Source: Bacillota bacterium
GTDB lineage: Bacteria; Bacillota; Bacilli; Paenibacillales; NBRC-103111
DNA length: 64,000 nucleotides
Direction: 5' to 3'
NCBI GenBank assembly: GCA_023388055.1
Contig: JAEWGW010000044.1
Location: 124,001-188,000 of the forward strand
The notes below the pieces were generated by a model, which saw nothing but the letters and a program-made list of their open reading frames with translations, did no database searches and had not been told where the DNA came from. Position numbers and translations under genes: made by a program. Positions 1-8,180 of the stretch are shown piece after piece. Each line of letters starts with the position of its first letter. Positions within the stretch are counted from its first letter, which is position 1.

Positions 1-6
1 CCAAAC

Positions 7-1539
7 ATGAGGATCTCCGGGTTTGCATCCGGATTGGACATTGATCAGATGGTGGCGAAGCTGATGAAGGCGCAGCGGGTTCCATTGGAGAAGCTGAATC
101 AGAAGAAAACAACGCTGGAGTGGCAACGGGAGCAGTATCGTGATTTAAATTTGAAGTTTGTTGATTTTCGCAGTAACAAGCTGACCAACTACAGTATGTC
201 CGAGGCCATCAGTGGCAAAAAAGCCACAGTAACAGGCAATACGGCGGCGGTGTCGGTCAAGGCCAACCCTAATGCTGTGGCAGGGACTATGAGTATTGAG
301 GTTGAGACATTGGCTACTGCCTCCAGTTTATTGAGCAGAAAATTGGAGCTGGACGGAAACGGAGACAAAGTTGCCGGTACGGGCGGTATCGGCAAGGTGG
401 ATGCCGAAAAAACAACATTGGCAGATTTGGGATTGGGAGACATCTCCTTTAGCTTAAAGAATGGAGCCTCCGAACCAGTCATTATATCGGCTAGCGAGAA
501 TGACACCTTGGCCTCTGTGATAGCTTCGTTAAATAAAAGCTCAGCAAATGTAAATGCTTTTCTGGACAGCGAAACGGGTAGACTTTCGATTACATCTAAA
601 AATACGGGAGCAGGAGAGCTGTCTGTTACTAGTGATCCGAATGGATTTTTGGCTAAGTTCAATTTGGTGGGTGCGGCAGGAACAGATGCTAAAGTAAAAA
701 TTAACGGTATTGAGACCACTCGTGCAAGCAATACCTTTACTGAGAATGGTGTAGTGTTCACATTGAATGCAGCCGCTCCGGGGTCAGTCAGCAATGTGAC
801 CATCGCAACAGATGCAGATAAAATCTTGGACACGATTAAGTCGTTTATCACTGATTATAACGGTGTGCTGGACGCTGTAAACGGGAAACTCAATGAGGAG
901 AAATATCGTAAGTACACGCCGCTTACCTCTGAGCAAAAAGAAGAGATGAAGGATAAGGAAATTGAACTATGGGAGGAGAAAGCCCAGAGCGGACTTCTTC
1001 GCCGCGATACCACCTTAACCTCCATGCTGAGCGAGATGCGGCTCGCCTTGATGACGAATGTCAAGGTTGAGGGGCAGGATGTGAATTTGCTTCGTGACTT
1101 TGGTATTTCAACAGGTGACTGGACGCAGAAGGGAAAGCTGGTCATTCAGGATGAAGCGAAGCTCCGCGCAGCGATTGAGTCTGATCCGGATAAGGTAGTG
1201 GCATTATTTACACAGCGCACTGTCGAAACGGATCCAAATAAGAAGAAGTTGGGAACCACTCCTGATAGTGGAATATTTAATCGGTTATCCAATGTATTGA
1301 CGACTGCAATGGCAACCTTATCGGAAAAAGTGGGCACTTCACCTTACCTGTCAGACAAAGCTTCGCCGTTTAAACCGGATAGCATGATGGGGGAGCAGCT
1401 GAGGCTTCTGGATAATAAAATTACGGACGTGACTAAGCAGATGGCGTTGAAGGAAGCACAGTATTACAAACAATTCACGGCAATGGAGACAGCGATGAAC
1501 CGATACCAAGGGCAGTCCTCCTCCTTATTTAACCGCTAA
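7..1539 (+). CDS. fliD: Flagellar hook-associated protein 2 (filament cap) FliD
   Basis: FliD forms the pentameric cap at the tip of the flagellar filament and guides flagellin assembly outside the cell. The N-terminus (RISGFASGLDIDQMV) is the FliD signature. A long beta-rich middle (residues about 70-290) and a C-terminal helical segment ending in NRYQGQSSSLFNR match the family, and 510 residues is a normal length. The frame is open to the window edge (CCA AAC before ATG), and relatives often begin a few codons earlier, so the true start may lie just outside the window. The stop codon overlaps the start of the next gene as TAATG, which points to translational coupling. Confidence 0.95.
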   Translation: MRISGFASGLDIDQMVAKLMKAQRVPLEKLNQKKTTLEWQREQYRDLNLKFVDFRSNKLTNYSMSEAISGKKATVTGNTAAVSVKANPNAVAGTMSIEVETLATASSLLSRKLELDGNGDKVAGTGGIGKVDAEKTTLADLGLGDISFSLKNGASEPVIISASENDTLASVIASLNKSSANVNAFLDSETGRLSITSKNTGAGELSVTSDPNGFLAKFNLVGAAGTDAKVKINGIETTRASNTFTENGVVFTLNAAAPGSVSNVTIATDADKILDTIKSFITDYNGVLDAVNGKLNEEKYRKYTPLTSEQKEEMKDKEIELWEEKAQSGLLRRDTTLTSMLSEMRLALMTNVKVEGQDVNLLRDFGISTGDWTQKGKLVIQDEAKLRAAIESDPDKVVALFTQRTVETDPNKKKLGTTPDSGIFNRLSNVLTTAMATLSEKVGTSPYLSDKASPFKPDSMMGEQLRLLDNKITDVTKQMALKEAQYYKQFTAMETAMNRYQGQSSSLFNR

Positions 1540-2603
1540 TGGCCACTCTTGCTCTTGTGGTTATTGTACGCAATGAAGAACGATGTATCGACCGGTGTCT
1601 ATCCAGCGTAGCTGCTTATGTGGATGACGTAATTGTAGTCGATACGGGCTCTACCGATCGAACAAAGGAGATTGCTCGGAGTCACGGTATTTCGGTGTAT
1701 GACTATAGCTGGTGTGATGACTTTTCTGCTGCCCGCAACTATGCGCTATCCCTATCATCAGCAGATTGGAACCTTATCCTGGATGCTGATGAGTATGTAT
1801 TGGATTTTCAGGTTGATTCCATTCGCCAATTTATGGAGGACTCAACACAACTGGGGAGAATCCAGATTATCAGCTCAGCGATGGTGGAGGGGGAGGAGAG
1901 TGAGACTCGCAGCCGCATTACTCGGCTCTTACCTTCGGGTGTAGGATATTGCGGGCGTATTCATGAGCAAGTAGATGCAGTGCTGCCGCGCAAGAATGTA
2001 CCTATTCTCATCCACCATGATGGATATTTGGGTACGGATAAGTCAGCCCGCAATATTCCACTGCTTCTGGAGGAACTTAGCATAAAACCGGAAGATTCTT
2101 ATTATCGCTATCAACTGGCTAAGGAATATAGGGGGCGTAATGATTGGGAGCAGAGTTTGCACTACTTCGGAGAAACGTATAAGGCTTTGAAGGGGACAGA
2201 ATCTTACGCGCCCAATGCAGTTGTAGACTATGTTTATGTATTAATTAGATTGGGAAGGCTGACTATAGCGTTAGAGGTATTAAACGCATACGCTGAGCGG
2301 CTCGATAGCTTTCCAGATTACCACTATGTCTGCGGGATTTTCTATCTTGATTTGATTTTGTCTGATCCGGATACGTATTTATCATACCTGCCGCGAATTG
2401 AGGCTTCCTATCAGCGCTGTTTGGAGATTGGAGAAACCAGCAGTTATGAGAGTGTCGTGGGCACAGGTTCATATGCGGCCTGGTATAATCTTGGTAACTA
2501 CTATGAAGTTCTTGGACAAAATGAGGAAGCCAGGGACTGCTATCAGCAGGCAGCAGATTTGGGATATAAAAAAGCCATACAGCAATTAAGTAAATTCATG
2601 TAA
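1539..2603 (+). CDS. Family 2 glycosyltransferase with TPR-like C-terminus, in flagellar operon
   Basis: The N-terminus (LALVVIVRNEERCIDRCLSS, then DDVIVVDTGSTDRT and LILDADEY) is a GT-A fold family 2 glycosyltransferase. DADEY supplies the metal-binding DxD-like site. Residues about 190-354 are helical and TPR-like (KEYRGRNDWEQSLHYF, WYNLGNYYEVLGQNEEAR). It starts in the TAATG overlap with fliD and is followed 16 bases later by fliS, so it is co-transcribed with the filament cap and the flagellin chaperone. That placement makes flagellin the probable acceptor. The sugar donor cannot be told from the sequence. The family assignment is firm; the flagellin role is inferred from context. Confidence 0.85.
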   Translation: MATLALVVIVRNEERCIDRCLSSVAAYVDDVIVVDTGSTDRTKEIARSHGISVYDYSWCDDFSAARNYALSLSSADWNLILDADEYVLDFQVDSIRQFMEDSTQLGRIQIISSAMVEGEESETRSRITRLLPSGVGYCGRIHEQVDAVLPRKNVPILIHHDGYLGTDKSARNIPLLLEELSIKPEDSYYRYQLAKEYRGRNDWEQSLHYFGETYKALKGTESYAPNAVVDYVYVLIRLGRLTIALEVLNAYAERLDSFPDYHYVCGIFYLDLILSDPDTYLSYLPRIEASYQRCLEIGETSSYESVVGTGSYAAWYNLGNYYEVLGQNEEARDCYQQAADLGYKKAIQQLSKFM

Positions 2604-2619
2604 GGAGTGAGTGAAGGCC

Positions 2620-3012
2620 ATGATCAGCAATCCCTACCAGAAGTATCAGCAATCCTCCGTTCAGACAGCCCCGCCGGGGCAATTGCTCGTCATGTTGTAT
2701 GATGGTGCCATTCGTTTTACCAAGTCGGGTATTGAGGGAATCGAAAGCAAGAATTATGATAGGGCCAATCAAAATTTGCAGAAGGCCCAGATCATCATTC
2801 ATGAATTTATTGCTTCACTAAATTTTGACTATCCTATCTCTAATAACCTGCTGCAGGTGTACGAGTACATGCTGTATCGGCTTATTCAGTCCAATAACGA
2901 GAAAAGTGTAGGGCCTGCCAGTGAGGTCTTAAACTATCTGATAGAGCTTCGGCAAAGCTGGGCTCAAGCCGCGAAGATGCCTATTGAACCTATTGTGAAG
3001 TCCCATGAATAG
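2620..3012 (+). CDS. fliS: Flagellar export chaperone FliS
   Basis: FliS binds the C-terminus of flagellin in the cytoplasm, preventing premature polymerisation before export. MISNPYQKYQQSSVQTAPPG followed by QLLVMLYDGAIRF is the classic FliS N-terminus, and 130 residues is the usual length. The frame extends to a GTG nine bases upstream, but GGAGTG at 2604-2609 is spaced properly only for the ATG at 2620, which also gives the family-typical start. The 3' end overlaps the next gene by 8 bases. Confidence 0.95.
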   Translation: MISNPYQKYQQSSVQTAPPGQLLVMLYDGAIRFTKSGIEGIESKNYDRANQNLQKAQIIIHEFIASLNFDYPISNNLLQVYEYMLYRLIQSNNEKSVGPASEVLNYLIELRQSWAQAAKMPIEPIVKSHE

Positions 3013-3334
3013 GCTGCTGAATCAGGTATTGAATGAAGTCATCCGTTTGAGCCAGCCGCAGCCTGATATTCGTTATGAGGAATATGAGGAGCTGACAGAG
3101 CTTCGCCAGCAATTAGTCAATCAGGTGGAAGCGAATGATCAGCCCCTCTCTGAGGAACAGCGGTCGATCATTCGCCAAATCCTTTCTTATGATGCAGCAA
3201 TCATGGAACGGATGGACGCTTATAAGCAAGAAGCAGAAAAAGAACTAAAAATAATAGAAATAGCCAGACGGCAACGAAGAACCTATGAGACGCAGAGCTT
3301 TGACGAAGGTTTTCTGTTTGATAAAAAACATTGA
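3005..3334 (+). CDS. fliT: FliT-like flagellar protein (putative export chaperone)
   Basis: A 109-residue, almost wholly helical, charged protein (EEYEELTELRQQLVNQVEAN, YDAAIMERMDAYKQEAEKEL). Its start lies inside fliS, so the two are translationally coupled. Size, helical character and the position directly after fliS match FliT of the Bacillales, a chaperone for the filament cap FliD. Sequence similarity in this family is weak, so the assignment rests mainly on position. It is the last gene before a strong terminator. Confidence 0.65.
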   Translation: MNRLLNQVLNEVIRLSQPQPDIRYEEYEELTELRQQLVNQVEANDQPLSEEQRSIIRQILSYDAAIMERMDAYKQEAEKELKIIEIARRQRRTYETQSFDEGFLFDKKH

Positions 3335-3379
3335 AGAGGCTATTCCCCCGTCATCTAGGGAACAGCCTCTTCTTTTTTT
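3333..3379 (+). terminator. Intrinsic terminator after fliT-like gene
   Basis: GAAGAGGCT (3333-3341) and TTCCC (3343-3347) pair with GGGAA (3358-3362) and AGCCTCTTC (3364-3372), followed by a run of seven T. The hairpin overlaps the stop codon region of the fliT-like gene and ends the flagellar operon. It is nearly symmetric, so it may also serve the converging minus-strand gene that ends at 3389. Confidence 0.9.
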
Positions 3380-3388
3380 CTCGATCTC

Positions 3389-5323
3389 TCACAGCGCCAA
3401 GAAGGGAGGGAGATCCTGATAGTTCGGGTCAAGCTGCAGGAGCTGCTGTTTCATCCCTGCCCGGCGAAGCGGATCAGAGCAGAGGGTGCAATATCGAATA
3501 TACCGCTTTCGTTCTTGAGGATTCAACTGAATGGCCTGTTCCAGGTACAGAAGGGCCGTTTCTGTGTCTCCCATACGCAGGTAAACATCGGATAAATTGC
3601 TGCAGCTGGTATCATCCAGTAAGCCGCTTTCGTTGAGGTAGGTGTAGCATTGTAACGCGGCATCGTCATGGTGCATTGTATAAAGGAAATTAGCAATTCG
3701 ATTCAGAACAACGGCAGTGCTTATGCCTTCCAGAAGCTGGTCGAAGCGTTCCAGATGACCTATCATATACAGCCCGCTTACGAGCTGGAAGGCATAGTTT
3801 GGATCGGTTTCTAGTATATCTGTTCTACCTGCGGTTAACAGGCTTCGTCCCCAATCCAGGTACGCTGCATGGTCTGCATCATGAAGAGGCATCCAGTCTA
3901 TCCAGGAGGGATGGTTCCATGAAACAGCTGCTAATACCAGTTGGAATATCACCTGCGGATCTCGTTTTTCCTCTTTCGAACCTTCTTCCCAAACATGCTG
4001 AAATTCGATTTGATTTTGCAGCATTAAGGAATAGCGCAGCCTCTCTGCAAGCTTAAGCAAGCGCAAAGAAGGGAGTCGTTGAACGTAATGCTTCGATAGC
4101 TCCACATAGCCCAGGGAGATGGAAATCTTACATAACAAGGGAATGGTCACCGGATTTGTGGTATCCACCAGTTTGTCCAGAAACGTGATAATAGAAGGAG
4201 CGGAATCATGTAAGGACAGAATGTGTATCAGCCGGGACAAGGCGGAACCATCCATAAAAGCACCCAGCACCTTGGTCAAATAATAAATGGTCTGATGAAA
4301 GTCCTTTTTTTGCTCGAATAGGGTGGATAACTGGAGAAGAGGCAGCCTGGTGCCCATGGCTGGACTCACAATGGCGAAGGTCTGTCCAGAACTGGCCAAT
4401 TCTTCGCCGATGGATAGGCATTGTTGAAAGGTCAGCTTGGCTTCTTCATTAAATCCAAGGTAATAACACAACAACCCCCGTATAGCGAGAATATCTGAAT
4501 ATTGCTCGTAAGTTTTCAAATGCTGATCCATGAAAATCCAGGCATCAATATATCGTTTTGTTCCCAGGTAGGTCTGTAACAACGAAAAAAGCACTTGCTT
4601 ATAGGAATCGCCTAGCACTTGTTTTCCTTCTAATGCTTTGTGGAGATAGAAGCTGGCCTGATCGTAATCCTTCATCATGTTATACTGGTTACCCAGCATT
4701 AGACAATCATAGACGCTGTAGCCGCCCTTTTTATCTTTATATTGTTCAAATATTTCGAGGTTCCGTTGAAACTTTTGCTTGGCTGCGATGGTTTCTTCCT
4801 CGTAGCCGGAATGAAGAATGCGGCAAGGTGCTGTAGTGCTGCGCAGTTTAACGCCGTATTTCGATTGAAGCTGCTCATGTATGGGGCGATGATAGTGAAT
4901 TCCGCAGTGGTTAGGAAATACACGAGACACGAGCACTTCATTGGTTCCCGTTTCCCCGCCCTTTCCAAGGAAACTGGTAACAGTCACTGCATATATTGTA
5001 TGCCGTTCGGGTTTTAACTTCTGAAGAAATTCGCGCAGCTTTAGGCCTTCAGTGGGCTCCATATATTCATCGGCATCCATAACGAGAATCCATTTGCCAT
5101 TGGCATGTTTTATCGATTCATTACGAGCCGCGGCAAAGTCATTAATCCATTGAAAATGATAGACGTGCTCTGTATACGATTCGCCAATCTTTACTGTGTT
5201 GTCCGATGACCCTGTATCGATGATTATAATTTCATCGACAATTTCTTTCACACTATCTAAACATCGGGCTAGATAGTGTTCCTCATCCTTCACGATCATG
5301 CAAAGTGAGATTAAAGGCTTCAT
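3389..5323 (-). CDS. Family 2 glycosyltransferase with long TPR region
   Basis: The N-terminus (KPLISLCMIVKDEEHYLARC, EIIIIDTGSSDNT, WILVMDADEYME) is a GT2 glycosyltransferase closely resembling the plus-strand one at 1539. Residues about 230-640 hold repeated TPR-type helices (YDQASFYLHKALEG, LSDVYLRMGDTETALLYLEQ). ATG at 5323 was chosen because it begins the GT domain and has GGGGGA upstream; the frame itself reaches 5377. It converges on the flagellar operon. GT2-TPR proteins of this type occur in flagellin and surface glycan loci of paenibacilli, which fits the setting, but acceptor and sugar are unknown. Confidence 0.82.
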   Translation of the reverse strand: MKPLISLCMIVKDEEHYLARCLDSVKEIVDEIIIIDTGSSDNTVKIGESYTEHVYHFQWINDFAAARNESIKHANGKWILVMDADEYMEPTEGLKLREFLQKLKPERHTIYAVTVTSFLGKGGETGTNEVLVSRVFPNHCGIHYHRPIHEQLQSKYGVKLRSTTAPCRILHSGYEEETIAAKQKFQRNLEIFEQYKDKKGGYSVYDCLMLGNQYNMMKDYDQASFYLHKALEGKQVLGDSYKQVLFSLLQTYLGTKRYIDAWIFMDQHLKTYEQYSDILAIRGLLCYYLGFNEEAKLTFQQCLSIGEELASSGQTFAIVSPAMGTRLPLLQLSTLFEQKKDFHQTIYYLTKVLGAFMDGSALSRLIHILSLHDSAPSIITFLDKLVDTTNPVTIPLLCKISISLGYVELSKHYVQRLPSLRLLKLAERLRYSLMLQNQIEFQHVWEEGSKEEKRDPQVIFQLVLAAVSWNHPSWIDWMPLHDADHAAYLDWGRSLLTAGRTDILETDPNYAFQLVSGLYMIGHLERFDQLLEGISTAVVLNRIANFLYTMHHDDAALQCYTYLNESGLLDDTSCSNLSDVYLRMGDTETALLYLEQAIQLNPQERKRYIRYCTLCSDPLRRAGMKQQLLQLDPNYQDLPPFLAL

Positions 5324-5630
5324 GTATACTTCGTCCCCCATAGAAATATGTCTTGAATAAAACTGTATAATTAGCAAAGCAAAATGGTTTGTTGAAAATT
5401 GAATATCTCAACTGAATTGCAATAGAGAAAGCATCGATTTTACGCTTCTGGTATTGATGAAGATAGGTTTTCCTCTATATACCATGAAAACTTTAACTCT
5501 TTATATAGAATATTAATTTATCAAAAAATAATTTATACCGATAAATAGATTATCGGTTATAACAAATCATCTGGATAGAGTGATTTTTCATATTTGTATG
5601 TCCTAAAGACTATATAGGGGAGATTAGTAT
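5324..5630. promoter_or_regulatory. AT-rich divergent intergenic region with hairpin
   Basis: About 300 bases separate the minus-strand glycosyltransferase from the island genes, so both promoters must lie here. A hairpin with stem CCGATAA (5538-5544) and TTATCGG (5550-5556), loop ATAGA, extends outward imperfectly through TTATA. No T-run follows it, so it is not a terminator. It lies about 75 bases upstream of the start at 5631 and could be an operator or leader structure. No convincing -35/-10 pair could be singled out in such AT-rich DNA. Confidence 0.35.
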
Positions 5631-8180
5631 ATGCGATTAAATAAAACAAGTATTATTATCCTGACACATAATAAATTGGATTATACCAAACTCTGTATTG
5701 AGAGTATTCGATTATATACTAATCCCGATTGTTATGAATTAATAGTCGTGGACAACGCTTCCACTGATGGAACAAAAGATTGGTTGCTCATTCAAAGTGA
5801 TATAATAACCATATTGAATGAAACTAATGTAGGATTCCCAAAAGGATGCAATCAGGGAATTAATATTGCTTCTGGAGACAGCATATTATTGCTTAATAAT
5901 GATACAATTGCCACTCCTAATTGGTTGAATAATATGGTTACTTGTTTATATAGCTCAGAATTAATAGGGGCAGTAGGCCCTGTGACTAACAATTGCGGAT
6001 ATTATCAAAGAATTAATACTACTTATTCAACTGTTGAGGAAATGCAACAATTTGCTAAGGACTTTAACAAGCTTGATCAAGCTAAGTGGGAGTATTCTTT
6101 AAAGTTGATAGGTTTTTGCATGCTTATTAAAAGGGAAGTTTGTGAAAAGGTTGGAATTCTCGACGAAAGGTTTACACCAGGTAACTTTGAGGATGACGAC
6201 TACTCGTTTCGTATTTGGAGTGCAGGATTTAAACTGATTATTTGCAGAGATACATTTATTCATCATTTTGGATCGATTTCTTTCAGGGAAAATAGCAAGA
6301 GTTTTATGGAATTATTGAATAGCAATGAGAAGAAGTTTGAAGAAAAATGGGGCTTCAATTCAACCTATTCATCTTTTGTTAGACATGAAGTCATTAATCT
6401 AATGAACAAACATGATAAAGAAACTCCATTAAGAATATTGGAAGCAGGTTGTGGTTGTGGTGGAACACTACTTCAGCTAAAAAACATTTACAAAAATTCC
6501 GAGTTACATGGGATTGAACTAAATGAGAATTCAGCTTTAATTGCAAAAAACTTTGCAAATATTATTGTCGCGAACCTCGAAGAAGACTTGGATTATCCAA
6601 ATGAATTTTTTGATTACATTATTCTAGCAGATGTTTTGGAGCATTTATATGATCCATGGGCTGTACTAAAAAATATCCGCAGATATCTTAAAAAAGATGG
6701 CTATTTGCTTGCCAGTATACCTAATATTACTCATGTGAGTGTGATACGAAAATTACTTCAAGGTAAGTGGACCTATGAGAATGCAGGTATATTAGACCGT
6801 ACACATATTCGTTTTTTTACTTTTTATGAGATAGAGAGAATGTTCGCTGGATCAGGATACGTTAATCTGCAAGCTGGATCAGTCACTACGTCTTTATCTG
6901 AGGATGAAGTGAATTGGGTTACATCTCTGCCTGAAATAAATGATGCTAGTCAATTTGAGGTTTACCAGTACCTTATTAAAGCGAGTCCTGGAAATATAGA
7001 AAAAGAACAGATAACCAATGCTATACAAACTTATATTGAAAACCAAAGTAATAATGAATTACTAGGGGATTTAGTCAGGATAATTAAGGACGGGCAAATT
7101 GACTCTTCTGATATTATAAATGTAGTCAAGAGTTTGAGTTTAACAGATCTACAAAAACAAGAACTTTATAATGCATTGGGTTCAGGCCTATTTTCGGAAC
7201 AAATCTACGATATGGTTATACCTTTATTTCAAGAATCGTTAACCATTAATGCTTCGCATAGTGATTCCTTATTTAATATGAGTTATTTCTTGTCAACTAT
7301 GGGTGAATATGATTTAGCATTGAGTTATTTATCAAGAATGGATACGCAGGATGAGGAATGCCGTGAATTAGTTGATCAAATTCGGGAGAATAAAAATAAA
7401 CAGGCACATGAGATAGAAGATGCAGTATTAGGTATTTTAAATGATACTTCATTCAATAATACGCAACTCTTAAAACCATTGTCTAAGGTGGAAGAGCATT
7501 TGTATAATCTCCCATATGATACTAAGGAGTTACTTGAACGTATCGGAAGATATTTTTTTGAAGCTGGAGATATATTAACTGCTAGAGAGTACTTTTTAAA
7601 AGTAAATGAAATCGCTCCAAAGAATAATGATAATTTCTTTAACTTGGCTGTTACATTTGCTATTCAAGAAAAGTGGGAAGATGCAGCATACTGGCTTAAA
7701 TTTATTACTGGAGAACCCGATGAAGGGATGTTGTCACTAAGTGCAACAATTCAGGAAAAGATAAAGCTAAAGGACTTTGAAAGCTCAGAGTTGATCCATC
7801 TTTTACGAAGAGTGGAATTCAATATTGAAAGAGAAGTGTCTCTTGAACGTATTGTTAATTGGATGATTCAAGAAGACAAGGATGAAAAACCAGTGCTATC
7901 AGTTGTAGATAAATTGATAGTAAATAAAACTAATGTGTTAAATGCGGTCTCCTTTGCTTGTTATAACATGAACTACTTTGATGTTTTACTTCCATTATTA
8001 AACCAGGCATTAGTTTATAGTCCAAACGATTCAGAAACACTCTACAATATGGCATTTTTGCTCCACCAATTGAATGAAGTTGACCTAGCTTCAAATTATA
8101 TTAAAAAAATACAAACACCTGATCCAAGATTACTCGATGCTATACATTCATTGGAGGTAGCCTTGAATGAATCCAAATAA
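5631..8180 (+). CDS. Multidomain protein: GT2 glycosyltransferase, SAM methyltransferase, TPR region
   Basis: An 849-residue protein in three parts. Residues 1-230 are a GT2 domain (SIIILTHNKLDYTKLCIESI, ELIVVDNASTDGT, LLLNNDTIATPNW). Residues about 255-430 are a class I SAM-dependent methyltransferase (RILEAGCGCGGTLLQL as motif I, then YIILADVLEHLYDPW and LKKDGYLLASIPN). The remainder is helical and TPR-like (SLFNMSYFLSTMGEYDLALS, LYNMAFLLHQLNEVDLASNY). It probably transfers a sugar and methylates the glycan, perhaps capping a chain. It is very AT-rich compared with the housekeeping genes. GGGGAG precedes the ATG. It overlaps the next gene by 14 bases. Confidence 0.85.
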   Translation: MRLNKTSIIILTHNKLDYTKLCIESIRLYTNPDCYELIVVDNASTDGTKDWLLIQSDIITILNETNVGFPKGCNQGINIASGDSILLLNNDTIATPNWLNNMVTCLYSSELIGAVGPVTNNCGYYQRINTTYSTVEEMQQFAKDFNKLDQAKWEYSLKLIGFCMLIKREVCEKVGILDERFTPGNFEDDDYSFRIWSAGFKLIICRDTFIHHFGSISFRENSKSFMELLNSNEKKFEEKWGFNSTYSSFVRHEVINLMNKHDKETPLRILEAGCGCGGTLLQLKNIYKNSELHGIELNENSALIAKNFANIIVANLEEDLDYPNEFFDYIILADVLEHLYDPWAVLKNIRRYLKKDGYLLASIPNITHVSVIRKLLQGKWTYENAGILDRTHIRFFTFYEIERMFAGSGYVNLQAGSVTTSLSEDEVNWVTSLPEINDASQFEVYQYLIKASPGNIEKEQITNAIQTYIENQSNNELLGDLVRIIKDGQIDSSDIINVVKSLSLTDLQKQELYNALGSGLFSEQIYDMVIPLFQESLTINASHSDSLFNMSYFLSTMGEYDLALSYLSRMDTQDEECRELVDQIRENKNKQAHEIEDAVLGILNDTSFNNTQLLKPLSKVEEHLYNLPYDTKELLERIGRYFFEAGDILTAREYFLKVNEIAPKNNDNFFNLAVTFAIQEKWEDAAYWLKFITGEPDEGMLSLSATIQEKIKLKDFESSELIHLLRRVEFNIEREVSLERIVNWMIQEDKDEKPVLSVVDKLIVNKTNVLNAVSFACYNMNYFDVLLPLLNQALVYSPNDSETLYNMAFLLHQLNEVDLASNYIKKIQTPDPRLLDAIHSLEVALNESK

